Positions 8,901-18,185 of a DNA stretch of 53,162 bases are shown here, in pieces. Origin of the DNA: Candidatus Ferrigenium altingense (lineage in GTDB: Bacteria; Pseudomonadota; Gammaproteobacteria; Burkholderiales; Gallionellaceae); contig JAHRYS010000008.1 of assembly GCA_020621985.1 (NCBI GenBank), positions 1 through 53,162 of the forward strand, in the 5' to 3' direction. How positions within the stretch are numbered: the first letter of the stretch is position 1; each line of letters starts with the position of its first letter. The translations under genes and the position numbers were made by a program. Below the pieces are notes generated by a model that had not been told where the DNA came from, ran no database searches, and was given only the letters and a program-made list of their open reading frames with translations.

Positions 8901-11900
8901 GCCTCGGCTCATTGATGCTCGACCTGGGTAACGGCGACGCCGTGCACCTCAGGAACGTCGAGCAACGCGCGCCCACCCAACTGGAACTGGATGCCGGGAT
9001 CTATCAGCCGGGCGATGTGGTTGACGTGCTCACCGACTTCGACCGGAACGACGTATTCAACAGCTCGTCGATCGGCAGCTTCGAGTTCGAAGACGGCACC
9101 GTCCTTAACGCCAACGAACTGCTGGCGCGCGGCTTCGACCTCGACGGCACGGCGGGGGATGACATCATTGCCGGCACCAATACGATAGACCGTATTAACG
9201 GTCTGAGCGGCAACGACTTGTTGCAGGGCGGCGCAGGCGATGACGTTTACCTGTTCGACGCAGGCGGCGGGCAAGACACAATAAACGACACGCAGGGCAC
9301 GAACACCCTGCACTTCGGCGCAGGCATCCTGCCTGGCGACATCACCTTCGCGCGTAGCGGCATGGACATGGTGCTGGGCGTTAGCGGCACAACCGACCGA
9401 GTGACCCTGCAGAACTGGGGAGCCAATAGCGCTTCGCGCATCAGCCGTGTCGAATTCGCCGATGGCACAGTGTGGGACAGTGCCCACCTGCAAGCGCAAA
9501 TTCCATCCGTCATCAATGGCACCGCAGGCGACGATGTTCAAACCGCCTGGTTCGACCAGAATACCCTCATGTATGGGTTGGGCGGCAACGACACCTTGAT
9601 GGGCAACAACGGTAACGACACATTACAGGGCGGCGCGGGCAACGACACGATGGACGGCGGGGATGGCGCGGACACCTTCGAGTTCAAGCTCGGTGCAGGC
9701 CAGGACGTGATCGTCAACTCGGACTACATGGACAGCCTCGTCTTCGGTGCGGGTATCGCGGCATCCAGTGTGAGGGCCAGCACCTCGGCGTCTGGATTGC
9801 ACCTGAATTACGGGGACAGGGGCGACTCGGTTTTGCTTGCCGGTGCCTATCCTGATGAATTGCGCTTTGCGGATGGGGCTGTCCTCAAGATTGAGCAATT
9901 GTTCACAACGCAGGGTGTCACGCTTGGCTACGATGTGGTGGGCAGCGCGGTGGGCGAGACCTTGGCGGATACGCATTTCTGGGCAAACTCGTTCACCGGT
10001 GGAGCGGGCGATGATATCTTGCTGGGCGGCGGTGGCGACACCACCTATCACTTCAATCGGGGCGACGGCAAAGACAAGCTGATCGATCTTGCGGGGCAAG
10101 ATACCTTGGCTTTCGGTGCGGGCATCACGGTGAATGACATTGCGTTTTCCTATGGAAATTGGGGCGATTACTCGCCCAGGTTCAAGGTACATTACGGCGC
10201 CACCGATACGATCTCCATCCTGAAAGGCGAACGCGGCGCCATCGAGAAATTCGTTTTCGCCGACGGCACAAGTTACAGCTTCGCCCAGATGGCGGCGCTG
10301 AAACATTTCACCGCTCCGGCAGAAACGATACCGGCGGGTACCACGCAGATTGGAGGCGGCAACCTGATTGTTGGCACGTCAGGGAGCGATGCGATTTATT
10401 CCGATAACGGTGTAGAGCCGCTTGCTATTTATTCTGCGGGGAAGGGCAATGACCGGATACAAATAAACGAAAACGATGGCACTGGCGTCGCCAGCTTGCT
10501 GTTCAATGTGGGCGACGGGCACGATACGATCAACGTCGTCAAGAATTCGGCGTTCAACTCGCTGCCGCACAATACCTCTCTTGTGTTCGGCGGCGGCATC
10601 AACCCGAATTCGCTGACATTCAGCAGCACAAGCTACACTGCTCTGGTCTACCACGGTCCTTTTTCGGGGGGATGGTATATGGATACCGTCACCGAACAGA
10701 CCATTCGCTATGGCACACAGGGCGACAGCATTGTGGTCGAAGGCGGGCTGGACAACAGCGCAACTTTCGAATTTGCCAATGGTATGCACTATTCATACAA
10801 CCAGATGCGCCTTGTCAGTTTGGGGCTGGGTGGAGGAATAATAACGGGCGGCGGCGAAGCGGTAGGAACATATCAATATAATCCCGGCAGCGGTTCCCAG
10901 GTGATTTATGGTAATTCGGTCACTGTTGGTGGACAGCCTGTTTCTTCGATGTCGTTCGGCTCGGGCATCGCGCCTTCGATGCTGAGCCTCGGGCTAGGTT
11001 CGCTGCTAGTCCGCGTGGGAGACAGTGGCGATGAACTGCACATCGCCGATTTCAATCCGGACGATGCATATGCGCCCAACCAAGTGCAGAGTTTCAGTTT
11101 TTCCGATGGCACCACGCTGTCATACAGCCAGCTCATCGGGCTGGGCTTCGACCTGAAGGGCAGCGCGGGGGATGATGTGATCACCGGCACCAGTGCCACG
11201 GATCGCATTGACGGATATGCAGGAAATGACACTTTAAGTGGTGGCGCAGGCAATGACATTCTCAACGGCGGCGCAGGCGACGACACTTATGTGTTCGGCT
11301 ATGGTGATGGGGTGGATCACGTCTACGATTACGATTTGTCCGCTAACGTCGATACGGTGTCGTTCAAGGCTTCGGTGAGTCAGGGCAATGTCGAAGCGGT
11401 GCGCAATGGCGATGATCTTGAGTTGCATCTCGCGGGGGCTGCCGACATATTGGTGCTGTCCAACTGGTATGCGGACAATGCCTACCGTATCGAGCAGGTG
11501 CAGTTCGCCGACGGTACGGTGTGGGACAAGTATGCGCTTGCGGAAATGACGGGTGTACTGATCCTGCCTGATCAAACAGTGCTTGAGGACAATGCATTCA
11601 GTTTTGCGATTCCTGCCGATGCTTTCAATGGGTCGAACCTGGCTTACACGGCGACGCTGGCGGATGGTGGCCCCCTGCCTGATTGGCTGACGTCCGATTC
11701 AGCGACCGGTACATTGAGCGGCACGCCGGGAAACCTGGATGTGGGCAACCTCAGCCTCACCATTACGGCAACCGGTGCGGGCGGACAGTCGGCCAGCAGT
11801 TCGCTCTTGTTGAATGTGCTGAATGTGAACGATGCGCCGACGGTTGTTAATCCTGTGACAGATCAATCCGTCATTGCGGGGCAGGCGTTCAGCTTCAAGC

Positions 11901-14900
11901 TAAGCGAAATATCACTGGCAGGGAATAGCTTCCTGAACGACACAACCGATACGGGTACGCCGGTTAGCGGCGGAGCGAATTATTCCTATACATGGGGTGG
12001 GGTAGGCAATGACATTTACTCGTTTGCGAGGGGCGTCGGGAATGTTTATCTCTACGACTGGGATCCGACGCCGGGCAATGTAGATGTTGTGCGGTTCGCT
12101 GCGGACATATTGCCAACTGATATTGCCGTCATGACGGATCAATGGGGTAGTGTGACGCTTTCTGTTAACGGCACGAGCGATAGCTTGACATTGGGAAATT
12201 GGCTTTCTTCGGACGGATACAAGATCGAGCAGCTTGTTTTTGCGGACGGTACGGTGTGGGGCGTGAATGATCTCATGCCCATGGTTTCGGCTGTCCCCAC
12301 AACGGGCAATGACTACATTACCGGTACGGATGGCAACGACACCATCAAGGCATTGGCCGGAGATGACGGGTTGTCAGGCGGCGCGGGCAACGACACCTTG
12401 CTGGGTGGTGCGGGGAACGATGTGCTGGATGGCGAAGGGGGCAGCGATATCCTCGTGGGTGGCAGCGGCGCGGATGAAATAGATGTGGACTACTGGGGCA
12501 GCGATACGGCTAATGATCTGCTGTCAGGCGGCGCGGGCGATGACAACCTCTATTCGTCCATCGCGAACGACTTGTTGATCGGTGGGATCGGCGATGATTA
12601 TGTCGAGGGAAACGACGGCAACGATGTGGCGCTGTTCAATCGTGGCGATGGCAACGACTGGTATGGCTCGGATTCTTCATACAACGAAGTCCCGTTGGCG
12701 CAACGCACGGACGCGGTTTCTCTGGGTGGCGGGATTAACTATGCCGATTTGTCGTTTGAACGGATGTGGGGCGATTTGATCTTGCATGTCGGCCCTTCGG
12801 CAAGCTCAGGGCAGGCGCAGGGCGGAGAATCAATCAGTTTTTATGAGTGGTTCAATACGGACTGGCAGGACAACAAGGCGATTAGCACACTGCAAATGAT
12901 TGCGGAGGCGATGCCGGGTTACGATTCCAATTCGTCCGACCCGCTGCTGAACAAGCGCGTCCAGCAATTCGATTTCGTCGGTCTGGCGAACCGGTTTGAG
13001 GCTGCGCAGGCAGCAGATCCGACCATCGTTACCTGGCAGCTCGCGCCGCACCTGGCGGACTTCTCGCTGGGCGGTTCGGACACGGCAGCCATCGGCGGCG
13101 ACATGGCCTACCTGTACGGCAAGAACGGCAATCTGGATGGGTTGAGCGAAGCCGAGTTGCGCGCCCAGCTCAACGATGCAGGGTTCGGCACGGCAAATCA
13201 GACGTTGACCAAAACTGCGCCTGGTGCAGGAGCGGCGGTGTTCTACGATGTGGATTTCATCCACGGCGACAGCCTGGCTTATAGCGCGACACTGGCGGAT
13301 GGTTCGGCTTTGCCGGGTTGGCTGGCTTTCGATGCGGCGACCGAAACTTTCAGCGGCACGCCGGGCAACGGGGATGCGGGTGTCCTGAGTGTCGCGGTGA
13401 CCGCCACCGACAGCGGCGGGCTTTCTGCGACCACGAACTTTGTGCTGACGGTCACCGGCGACGGGCCAATCAATGTTGCACCCCTGGCTGCGGATGACAC
13501 GGTAGATGTGGGTGAGGATGCTGTGCGAACCACTATCGCCGCCGCCGGTTTATTGGCGAACGATACCGACCCGGATGCCGGCGATACATTAGCTCTTTCC
13601 GGTTTCGATACCGCGACCGTACAGGGCAGCACGGTCAGCCGGGATGCCAACGGTAACCTCGTGCTCGACATTGGAGACCGGTATCAGTCGCTTGGCGCCG
13701 GCCAGACGGCAAGCGACACTTTCAGCTATACCGTCGCCGATGCGGCGGGCTTGACTTCGACTGCTGCGGTGAACGTTACCGTTACCGGCGTCAATGATGC
13801 GCCGGTCGTCGCGACGCCGATAGCCGGCCAGCAAACCAACGAAGACGCGCCGTTCAGCTTTACTGTTCCGGCAGGCAGCTTAGCCGATATCGACAACGGC
13901 GACGCGCTGGTCTACAGCGCAACCTTGGCGGATGGTTCCGCCTTGCCGGGCTGGCTGACCTTCGACGCGGCTACGCAGACTTTCGGCGGCACGCCGGGAA
14001 ATGGGGATGTGGGCAGCCTGAGCGTGCTGGTGACGGCCACCGACACGGGCGGCCTGAGCGCGTCCGGCGCATTCAGCCTCGACGTCGCCAACGTCAACGA
14101 TGCGCCGGCCGCCAATGCCGATACGGGCGCTGCGGCGGAAGACGGTGGCGCGGTGCTGCTCGATGCCGCCGTTCTGCTGGCCAACGATGCCGACCCGGAT
14201 TTCATCCACGGCGACGTATTGAATGTAGCTGGCGTATCGCAGGCCGCCTCCGGCGCCATGGTGTCGCTGGTCAACGGCGGCATCCAATACGATGCCGGCA
14301 CCCTGTTCCAATCGCTGGCCCAAGGCCAGACCGCCACCGATACCTTCAGCTACACCGTGAGCGACACGGCGGGCGCGACCGGCACTGCTCAAGTGACTAT
14401 GAGCGTCACCGGCGTCAATGACGGCCCCGTCGTAGCAGCCCCGATTGCCAGCCAGCAGACCAACGAAGACGCACCGTTCAGCTTCACCGTCACAATGGGT
14501 ACGTTCACCGACATCGACAACGCTGATGTTCTGACCTATACCGCCACATTGGCGGATGGTAGCGCGCTGCCAGGCTGGCTGACCTTCGACGCGGCCACCC
14601 AGGCTTTCAGCGGAACGCCGGGCAACTGGGATGTCGGCAATTACAGCGTAACGGTCACTGCCACCGACACCGGAGGTTTGTCGGCCAGCAGCACATTTGC
14701 AGTTGATGTCGCCAACGTCAACGACGCGCCGACCGTGAGCATGGCGCTTGCCGGTCAGGCTACTCTCCAGGATGCATCGTTCAGCTTTACCGTTCCGGTG
14801 GGAACCTTCAACGACGTGGACTTCATCCATGGCGACACGCTGACCTACAGCGCGACGCTGGCCGATGGCACGGCACTCCCAGGCTGGCTCAGCTTCGATG

Positions 14901-17557
14901 TGGCCACGCAGACCTTCAGCGGCACGCCGGGAAATGGGGACGTGGGCATCCTGAACGTGCTGGTGACGGCGACCGACACGGGCGGCTTGAGCGCATCCAG
15001 CGCGTTCAACCTAAACGTGGTCAACGTCAACGATACCCCGGCTGCCAATGCCGATAGCGGCACGGTAATAGAAGACGGCGGTGCGGTATTGCTCGATGCC
15101 GCGACCCTGCTGGCCAACGACACCGACCCGGACTTCATCCACGGCGACGCGCTCAATATAGTCGGCGTGTCGCAAGCCGCCTCCGGCGCTGCGGTATCGC
15201 TCATCAATGGCGCTGTGCAATACGACATAGGCAGTTTGTACCAATCCTTGGCTCAAGGCCAGACAGCCACCGACACCTTTAGCTACACCGTGAGCGACTT
15301 GGCGGGGGCCACCAGCATCGCTACCGTCACCATGACTGTTACCGGTGTGAATGATGGCCCGATCACCGTAAACGACACCGCTGCCGTGCAGGAAGATGCC
15401 GCCCTCGTTGCCACCGGCAACGTGCTGGCCAACGACACCGATGTGGATCAGGGTACGGTATTGAGCGTCGCCAACGCGGGCACGCTGCAAGGCAATTACG
15501 GCAGCTTGGTGCTGAATGCAGACGGCAGCTATACCTATATGCTGGACAACGCCTCGCTCGCGGTGCAATCGCTGGCTGCGGGGCAAATCGTCACCGAGAC
15601 CTTCGCCTATCAGGCCACCGATGGCATCGCGTTCACCCCGGCCACGCTCACCGTCAGCATCACTGGCACCAACGACGCACCTGTGGTCGTCGCCGATGTG
15701 GCCGTCGCACAGGAAGACCTGACCATCATCGCGACGGGCAATGTGCTCGCCAACGACACCGATGTGGATCAGGGTGCGATGCTCGGCGTGGTCGATGCGG
15801 GTTTGTTTGCTGGCAGCTACGGCCAGCTCACGCTGGCAGCCGATGGTAGTTACAGCTATGCCTTGAACAATGCCTCGCTCGGTGTGCAGTCGCTGGCCGC
15901 AGGGCAGGTCGTTACCGAGACCTTCGCTTATGCTGCAACGGACGGGTTGATTGCAACGCCATCCATGTTGACCGTCACCATCACAGGAACGAATGATGCG
16001 CCGGTGACCGTTGCCGATGCGGCGGCTGTGCAAGAAGACCTCAGCATCAGCGCAACCGGTAATGTGCTCATCAACGACAGCGATGTGGATCAGGGGGCGG
16101 TGCTCGGCGTGCTGAATGCGGGCGTGTTCGCGGGCAACTATGGTCAGCTCACCCTCGCTGCCGACGGCAATTACAGCTACGCGCTGGACAACGCCTCGCC
16201 CGGTGTGCAGTCACTGGCCGCAGGGCAGGTTGTTACCGAGACCTTCGCTTATGAAGCAACAGACGGTACCGTAGCCACACCATCCGCCCTCACGGTCAGT
16301 ATCACCGGCACCAACGATACGCCTGCCGCCGTCGCCGATGCGGCCTATGTGCGGGAAGACCTCAATATCACCGCGACCGGCAACGTGCTCGCCAACGACA
16401 GCGACGTGGATCAGGGAACCGTCCTGAGCGTGGCCGATGCCGGAATCAGGGCAGGCAGCTACGGCAGCTTGAATCTTGCGGCTGACGGCAGCTACAGCTA
16501 CGCCGTGGACAATGCTTCCCCCACGGTGCAGTCGCTGGGACGCGCCGCGCAGGTCGCCGAGCATTTCGGCTACACCGCGACGGACGGCATGGTTGGCGCA
16601 TCCTCGGTATTGGATGTGTTCCTGAACGGGGCGAATGACGCCCCCATTCTGGTTGCACCGTTGGCCGATCAGGACTTCACCTTCGACAAGCACTTCTCAT
16701 GGCAGATGCCGGAAGGGAGTTTTACCGACATCGACCAGGGCGACACGCTCGATTATGCGGCCACGCTGGCCGACGGCTCGGCGCTGCCGGATTGGCTGAA
16801 CTTCGATGCCGCTACCCGAACCTTCTCGGGGGAGACGCCGAAGGAGGTCGGCTTTGTGGATGTCCAGGTGACCGCGACCGACAGCGTGGCCGCTACCGGC
16901 AGCACGGCCGGCAGCCTCTCCGCTTCGGATGTTTTCCGCATTTCAGTCAGCCATGGCAATGAAGGCGTGGGCAATGGGAAAGATGCGCCGCCACCCGGTC
17001 ACGACCGCAACACCAATGACGGTGGCGGCACTGCGCCGGGGCGTCCTGGTTCAAAAGGCGGCAACGGGCACCCGTCAGCCTCTGCGAAGCATCCGCAAGA
17101 ACAAGAACCTCATGACCGTTCTTCCGATGCGAAAAAGCACAAGGACGATACCCCGCAGCAGGACACCGGGGATTCCGGCAGCCAGCGCACGGACGAATTG
17201 ATCCGCACCTGGTTCGAGGAGGAAAGCACAAGCGAACGGTATTCGTCTTTTAGCACGCTGGATCGGCATGGCGCTTGGGGAGGCCAGGTTGACCGGCAGG
17301 TAAAACGGAATGTTGACAGGGGTATCTCCGGGGATGTCAGCTCGGAATGGGAACGGATGAATGCGCAACTCAAAAAGCACCTGGAACAAAGCGGGGGTGA
17401 CGACGCCCACTTTTCTGAGTCCGGCACGGGTTCGAGATCGTTCGGCCTTTTCGGTTCGGGCGGCCAACAGGGCATCCCCCAGTTGGGTACGGGCAACGGC
17501 CAGCAATTGAAGGCGCTCGCGGGACTCAAGGAGGGGTTGGAACGGCTGGGGTGTTGA
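5969..17557 (+). CDS. Giant RTX/cadherin-like/VCBS protein with class-3 lipase head
   Basis: This 3862-aa ORF starts at an ATG after a GGGAGA site. Residues 1-235 repeat the lipase head of the 1869 gene: FTGHSLGG with S118, D192 and H227 (DLHS). RTX GGxGxD blocks with haemolysin-related domains run from about residue 465 to 2230. They are interleaved with a putative-Ig (cadherin-like) domain near 1865-1955. From about residue 2410 cadherin-like domains with the TATLADGSALPGWL signature alternate with LLANDTDPD-type domains. Four VCBS units of exactly 107 aa follow (bases 15350-16633), then a last cadherin-like domain and a roughly 200-aa hydrophilic Gly/Lys/Asp-rich tail. It is most likely a type I-secreted giant surface protein or adhesin carrying an enzymatic head. 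A short dispersed repeat at 12793 adds about nine residues in frame. The domain borders are estimates. Confidence 0.9.
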   Translation: MANAIECALMAGRVYQTTRGKINWLPDLQSQGWSEFFHVPNNPDYPNFTAASGFEAVSFQNGNEIVISFAGTGTAVDWWANAGGAFGVTSAQLQQAADYYLQIKAANPVAAISFTGHSLGGGLASLLAVMFNETAVTFDQAPFRNSATAAVANDLMTYLSGKGYGIQDLQGLSNFISAAANGSIPNESNVTDFNVQGEALGYLPFSRIGTQSDIANSSNGASTVDLHSQTLLTAFLQSNQTAAANQTLSDVTAKLPDLLKMIFDSKLYYNDPNNTDATAKENFLERLVRHQNGVAGLVAGETPITADMMLTRFTTDLWKIAQDGGLTLNESNGQPIYVAALNNVSKALTAFAMQKYYEEQAAAPGASPAELFAKVTGGIQFDIASVSTKISAAFQAGEKANLTDAKGYQYFEAYINGKDNAGQTSPYPAFNSAERALIKSILPQLRDWYVQAGVSGMVATDTLNRGAFMLGGTGSDALVGGTAADLLVGNAGDDVLSGGQANDTLLGGVGVDTYAWQAGQNAGIDTILDSDNTGYLRDDTTSSIVLTGGEQFGDNHVFRGTDANGQNHLYTFVTGDKTTGGDLIVDGAMLIKNYNPNTGNHMGITFADAVAQANPATTHDIKGDPLIHNATVSAIPGDWAVTSSVSNGDGTVTVDYYLKDADGNPTQGGQQDRTDSLNGTTANDHIMSGAGNDTINAAQGGNDLIEAGSGRDIVYAGAGNDVIIGGTEGDILYGGMGDDRLYADTQINTTTAIANGNTHADLNAQGDWLAGGAGDDTLVGSDANDVLSGGAGADLLIAGAGNDDIMGDTDWVATNFNWTVADQADGTRYFYPTNSNAKPVSGAADVIYAGDGNDHVWGQFGNDVIFGEGGADKLQGGSGNDTILGGAGEDWLYGEGQPGDTAGSDYLDGGADNDVIFGGAGDDILIGGAGIDTLYGGTGQDTYIFNRGDGNDTVYDLKAENNVFRFGAGISQKDITLRLGSLMLDLGNGDAVHLRNVEQRAPTQLELDAGIYQPGDVVDVLTDFDRNDVFNSSSIGSFEFEDGTVLNANELLARGFDLDGTAGDDIIAGTNTIDRINGLSGNDLLQGGAGDDVYLFDAGGGQDTINDTQGTNTLHFGAGILPGDITFARSGMDMVLGVSGTTDRVTLQNWGANSASRISRVEFADGTVWDSAHLQAQIPSVINGTAGDDVQTAWFDQNTLMYGLGGNDTLMGNNGNDTLQGGAGNDTMDGGDGADTFEFKLGAGQDVIVNSDYMDSLVFGAGIAASSVRASTSASGLHLNYGDRGDSVLLAGAYPDELRFADGAVLKIEQLFTTQGVTLGYDVVGSAVGETLADTHFWANSFTGGAGDDILLGGGGDTTYHFNRGDGKDKLIDLAGQDTLAFGAGITVNDIAFSYGNWGDYSPRFKVHYGATDTISILKGERGAIEKFVFADGTSYSFAQMAALKHFTAPAETIPAGTTQIGGGNLIVGTSGSDAIYSDNGVEPLAIYSAGKGNDRIQINENDGTGVASLLFNVGDGHDTINVVKNSAFNSLPHNTSLVFGGGINPNSLTFSSTSYTALVYHGPFSGGWYMDTVTEQTIRYGTQGDSIVVEGGLDNSATFEFANGMHYSYNQMRLVSLGLGGGIITGGGEAVGTYQYNPGSGSQVIYGNSVTVGGQPVSSMSFGSGIAPSMLSLGLGSLLVRVGDSGDELHIADFNPDDAYAPNQVQSFSFSDGTTLSYSQLIGLGFDLKGSAGDDVITGTSATDRIDGYAGNDTLSGGAGNDILNGGAGDDTYVFGYGDGVDHVYDYDLSANVDTVSFKASVSQGNVEAVRNGDDLELHLAGAADILVLSNWYADNAYRIEQVQFADGTVWDKYALAEMTGVLILPDQTVLEDNAFSFAIPADAFNGSNLAYTATLADGGPLPDWLTSDSATGTLSGTPGNLDVGNLSLTITATGAGGQSASSSLLLNVLNVNDAPTVVNPVTDQSVIAGQAFSFKLSEISLAGNSFLNDTTDTGTPVSGGANYSYTWGGVGNDIYSFARGVGNVYLYDWDPTPGNVDVVRFAADILPTDIAVMTDQWGSVTLSVNGTSDSLTLGNWLSSDGYKIEQLVFADGTVWGVNDLMPMVSAVPTTGNDYITGTDGNDTIKALAGDDGLSGGAGNDTLLGGAGNDVLDGEGGSDILVGGSGADEIDVDYWGSDTANDLLSGGAGDDNLYSSIANDLLIGGIGDDYVEGNDGNDVALFNRGDGNDWYGSDSSYNEVPLAQRTDAVSLGGGINYADLSFERMWGDLILHVGPSASSGQAQGGESISFYEWFNTDWQDNKAISTLQMIAEAMPGYDSNSSDPLLNKRVQQFDFVGLANRFEAAQAADPTIVTWQLAPHLADFSLGGSDTAAIGGDMAYLYGKNGNLDGLSEAELRAQLNDAGFGTANQTLTKTAPGAGAAVFYDVDFIHGDSLAYSATLADGSALPGWLAFDAATETFSGTPGNGDAGVLSVAVTATDSGGLSATTNFVLTVTGDGPINVAPLAADDTVDVGEDAVRTTIAAAGLLANDTDPDAGDTLALSGFDTATVQGSTVSRDANGNLVLDIGDRYQSLGAGQTASDTFSYTVADAAGLTSTAAVNVTVTGVNDAPVVATPIAGQQTNEDAPFSFTVPAGSLADIDNGDALVYSATLADGSALPGWLTFDAATQTFGGTPGNGDVGSLSVLVTATDTGGLSASGAFSLDVANVNDAPAANADTGAAAEDGGAVLLDAAVLLANDADPDFIHGDVLNVAGVSQAASGAMVSLVNGGIQYDAGTLFQSLAQGQTATDTFSYTVSDTAGATGTAQVTMSVTGVNDGPVVAAPIASQQTNEDAPFSFTVTMGTFTDIDNADVLTYTATLADGSALPGWLTFDAATQAFSGTPGNWDVGNYSVTVTATDTGGLSASSTFAVDVANVNDAPTVSMALAGQATLQDASFSFTVPVGTFNDVDFIHGDTLTYSATLADGTALPGWLSFDVATQTFSGTPGNGDVGILNVLVTATDTGGLSASSAFNLNVVNVNDTPAANADSGTVIEDGGAVLLDAATLLANDTDPDFIHGDALNIVGVSQAASGAAVSLINGAVQYDIGSLYQSLAQGQTATDTFSYTVSDLAGATSIATVTMTVTGVNDGPITVNDTAAVQEDAALVATGNVLANDTDVDQGTVLSVANAGTLQGNYGSLVLNADGSYTYMLDNASLAVQSLAAGQIVTETFAYQATDGIAFTPATLTVSITGTNDAPVVVADVAVAQEDLTIIATGNVLANDTDVDQGAMLGVVDAGLFAGSYGQLTLAADGSYSYALNNASLGVQSLAAGQVVTETFAYAATDGLIATPSMLTVTITGTNDAPVTVADAAAVQEDLSISATGNVLINDSDVDQGAVLGVLNAGVFAGNYGQLTLAADGNYSYALDNASPGVQSLAAGQVVTETFAYEATDGTVATPSALTVSITGTNDTPAAVADAAYVREDLNITATGNVLANDSDVDQGTVLSVADAGIRAGSYGSLNLAADGSYSYAVDNASPTVQSLGRAAQVAEHFGYTATDGMVGASSVLDVFLNGANDAPILVAPLADQDFTFDKHFSWQMPEGSFTDIDQGDTLDYAATLADGSALPDWLNFDAATRTFSGETPKEVGFVDVQVTATDSVAATGSTAGSLSASDVFRISVSHGNEGVGNGKDAPPPGHDRNTNDGGGTAPGRPGSKGGNGHPSASAKHPQEQEPHDRSSDAKKHKDDTPQQDTGDSGSQRTDELIRTWFEEESTSERYSSFSTLDRHGAWGGQVDRQVKRNVDRGISGDVSSEWERMNAQLKKHLEQSGGDDAHFSESGTGSRSFGLFGSGGQQGIPQLGTGNGQQLKALAGLKEGLERLGC
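12793..12815 (+). repeat. Dispersed short repeat, copy 2 (in frame in giant RTX gene)
   Basis: The core CCCTTCGGCAAGCTCAGGGC is the same repeat type as at 5019 and 28366. It is read in frame as PSASSGQA between a haemolysin-related strand (LILHVG) and its continuation (GESISFYEW). It looks like an insertion that kept the frame. Confidence 0.7.
15350..16633 (+). repeat. Four tandem VCBS units, 321-bp period
   Basis: Starts at the repeated Asn-Asp pair fall at 15350, 15671, 15992 and 16313, and the next domain begins at 16634. Each unit is exactly 321 bases (107 aa). Each carries ATGNVLANDTDVDQG, a Y-G-x-L-x-L-x-A-D-G-x-Y motif, and VQSLAAGQ(I/V)VTETFAY, the last altered in unit 4. These are VCBS beta-sandwich domains typical of large secreted adhesins. 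The constant length suggests expansion by recombination. Confidence 0.85.
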
Positions 17558-17755
17558 AATATGTTGTAGAGCTTGCTGGCATTAACTCGAAAATTGGCGG
17601 AAAGTCATGGTGTTGCCGAGAAATTGCTGAAAGGTTATCAGGCACACATCGGCAAATACAGGGTAGGGCTATCCGGCGGGTAAGATAATAGCTATCGGTT
17701 GCGGGGCTGGAAACTCCTGCGCATGCAGCTCATTGACTGACTGCACTTATTGGGG
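17558..17755 (+). other. Spacer between giant RTX gene and rpsO promoter
   Basis: This stretch of about 200 bases has no ORF with a credible start. No strong terminator hairpin follows the RTX stop. It appears to be ordinary untranslated and upstream sequence. Confidence 0.5.
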
Positions 17756-17785
17756 TTGAGCAATAGGGGCATTCAAGGGTAGAAT
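17756..17785 (+). promoter_or_regulatory. Probable sigma-70 promoter of rpsO
   Basis: TTGAGC (17756-17761) and TAGAAT (17780-17785) are separated by 18 bases and lie just upstream of rpsO. The mRNA would have a short leader with a GGAGAG ribosome-binding site. In other bacteria S15 represses its own translation through this leader; no specific structure was verified here. Confidence 0.6.
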
Positions 17786-17814
17786 GCGGCACTTTTTTTA
17801 GGAGAGCAAAACCA

Positions 17815-18084
17815 ATGGCTATTACTGCCGCGCAAAAAGCGCAAATCGTTACCGATTTTCAACGTGCCAAGAGCGACACGGGTTCCCCCGAAGTTCAAGT
17901 GGCCTTGATCACTGCACGCATTACTTATTTGACACAACATTTCAAAGACAACGCCAAGGATCACCACTCCCGGCGCGGTCTGCTGCGCTTGGTTAGCCGC
18001 CGCCGCAAGTTGCTCGATTACCTCAAGAGCCAGAATGACGCGGGCTATCGCGCACTGATCCAACGCCTGGAAATTCGTAAGTAA
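17815..18084 (+). CDS. rpsO: 30S ribosomal protein S15
   Basis: The 89-aa product has the family's normal length and its hallmark segments: [41 protein letters not shown] and [11 protein letters not shown]15 binds 16S rRNA and nucleates the platform of the small ribosomal subunit. It starts at an ATG after a GGAGAG site and sits directly upstream of pnp, the near-universal proteobacterial arrangement. Confidence 0.98.
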   Translation: MAITAAQKAQIVTDFQRAKSDTGSPEVQVALITARITYLTQHFKDNAKDHHSRRGLLRLVSRRRKLLDYLKSQNDAGYRALIQRLEIRK

Positions 18085-18099
18085 CAGGTTTGCATCCAG

Positions 18100-18119
18100 C
18101 GGGCCGCTTATGCGGCCCG
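18100..18119 (+). terminator. GC-rich hairpin between rpsO and pnp
   Basis: CGGGCCGC pairs perfectly with GCGGCCCG across a 4-base TTAT loop, followed by a weakly T-rich TGTTGTTTC. It can act as an attenuating terminator or as an RNase III processing site. In E. coli the rpsO-pnp spacer carries both a terminator and a PNPase autoregulatory hairpin. Confidence 0.7.
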
Positions 18120-18185
18120 TGTTGTTTCGCCTTGTCGCAACGTGTGGCGCGATTGCGCGCCATGCTATCCACAGAGAGGTCTATC

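Noticed and set aside
15011..16033. Long minus-strand frames through the RTX and VCBS arrays
   Set aside because: They arise from repeated GC-rich codons in the plus-strand repeats. The encoded sequences are periodic shadows.
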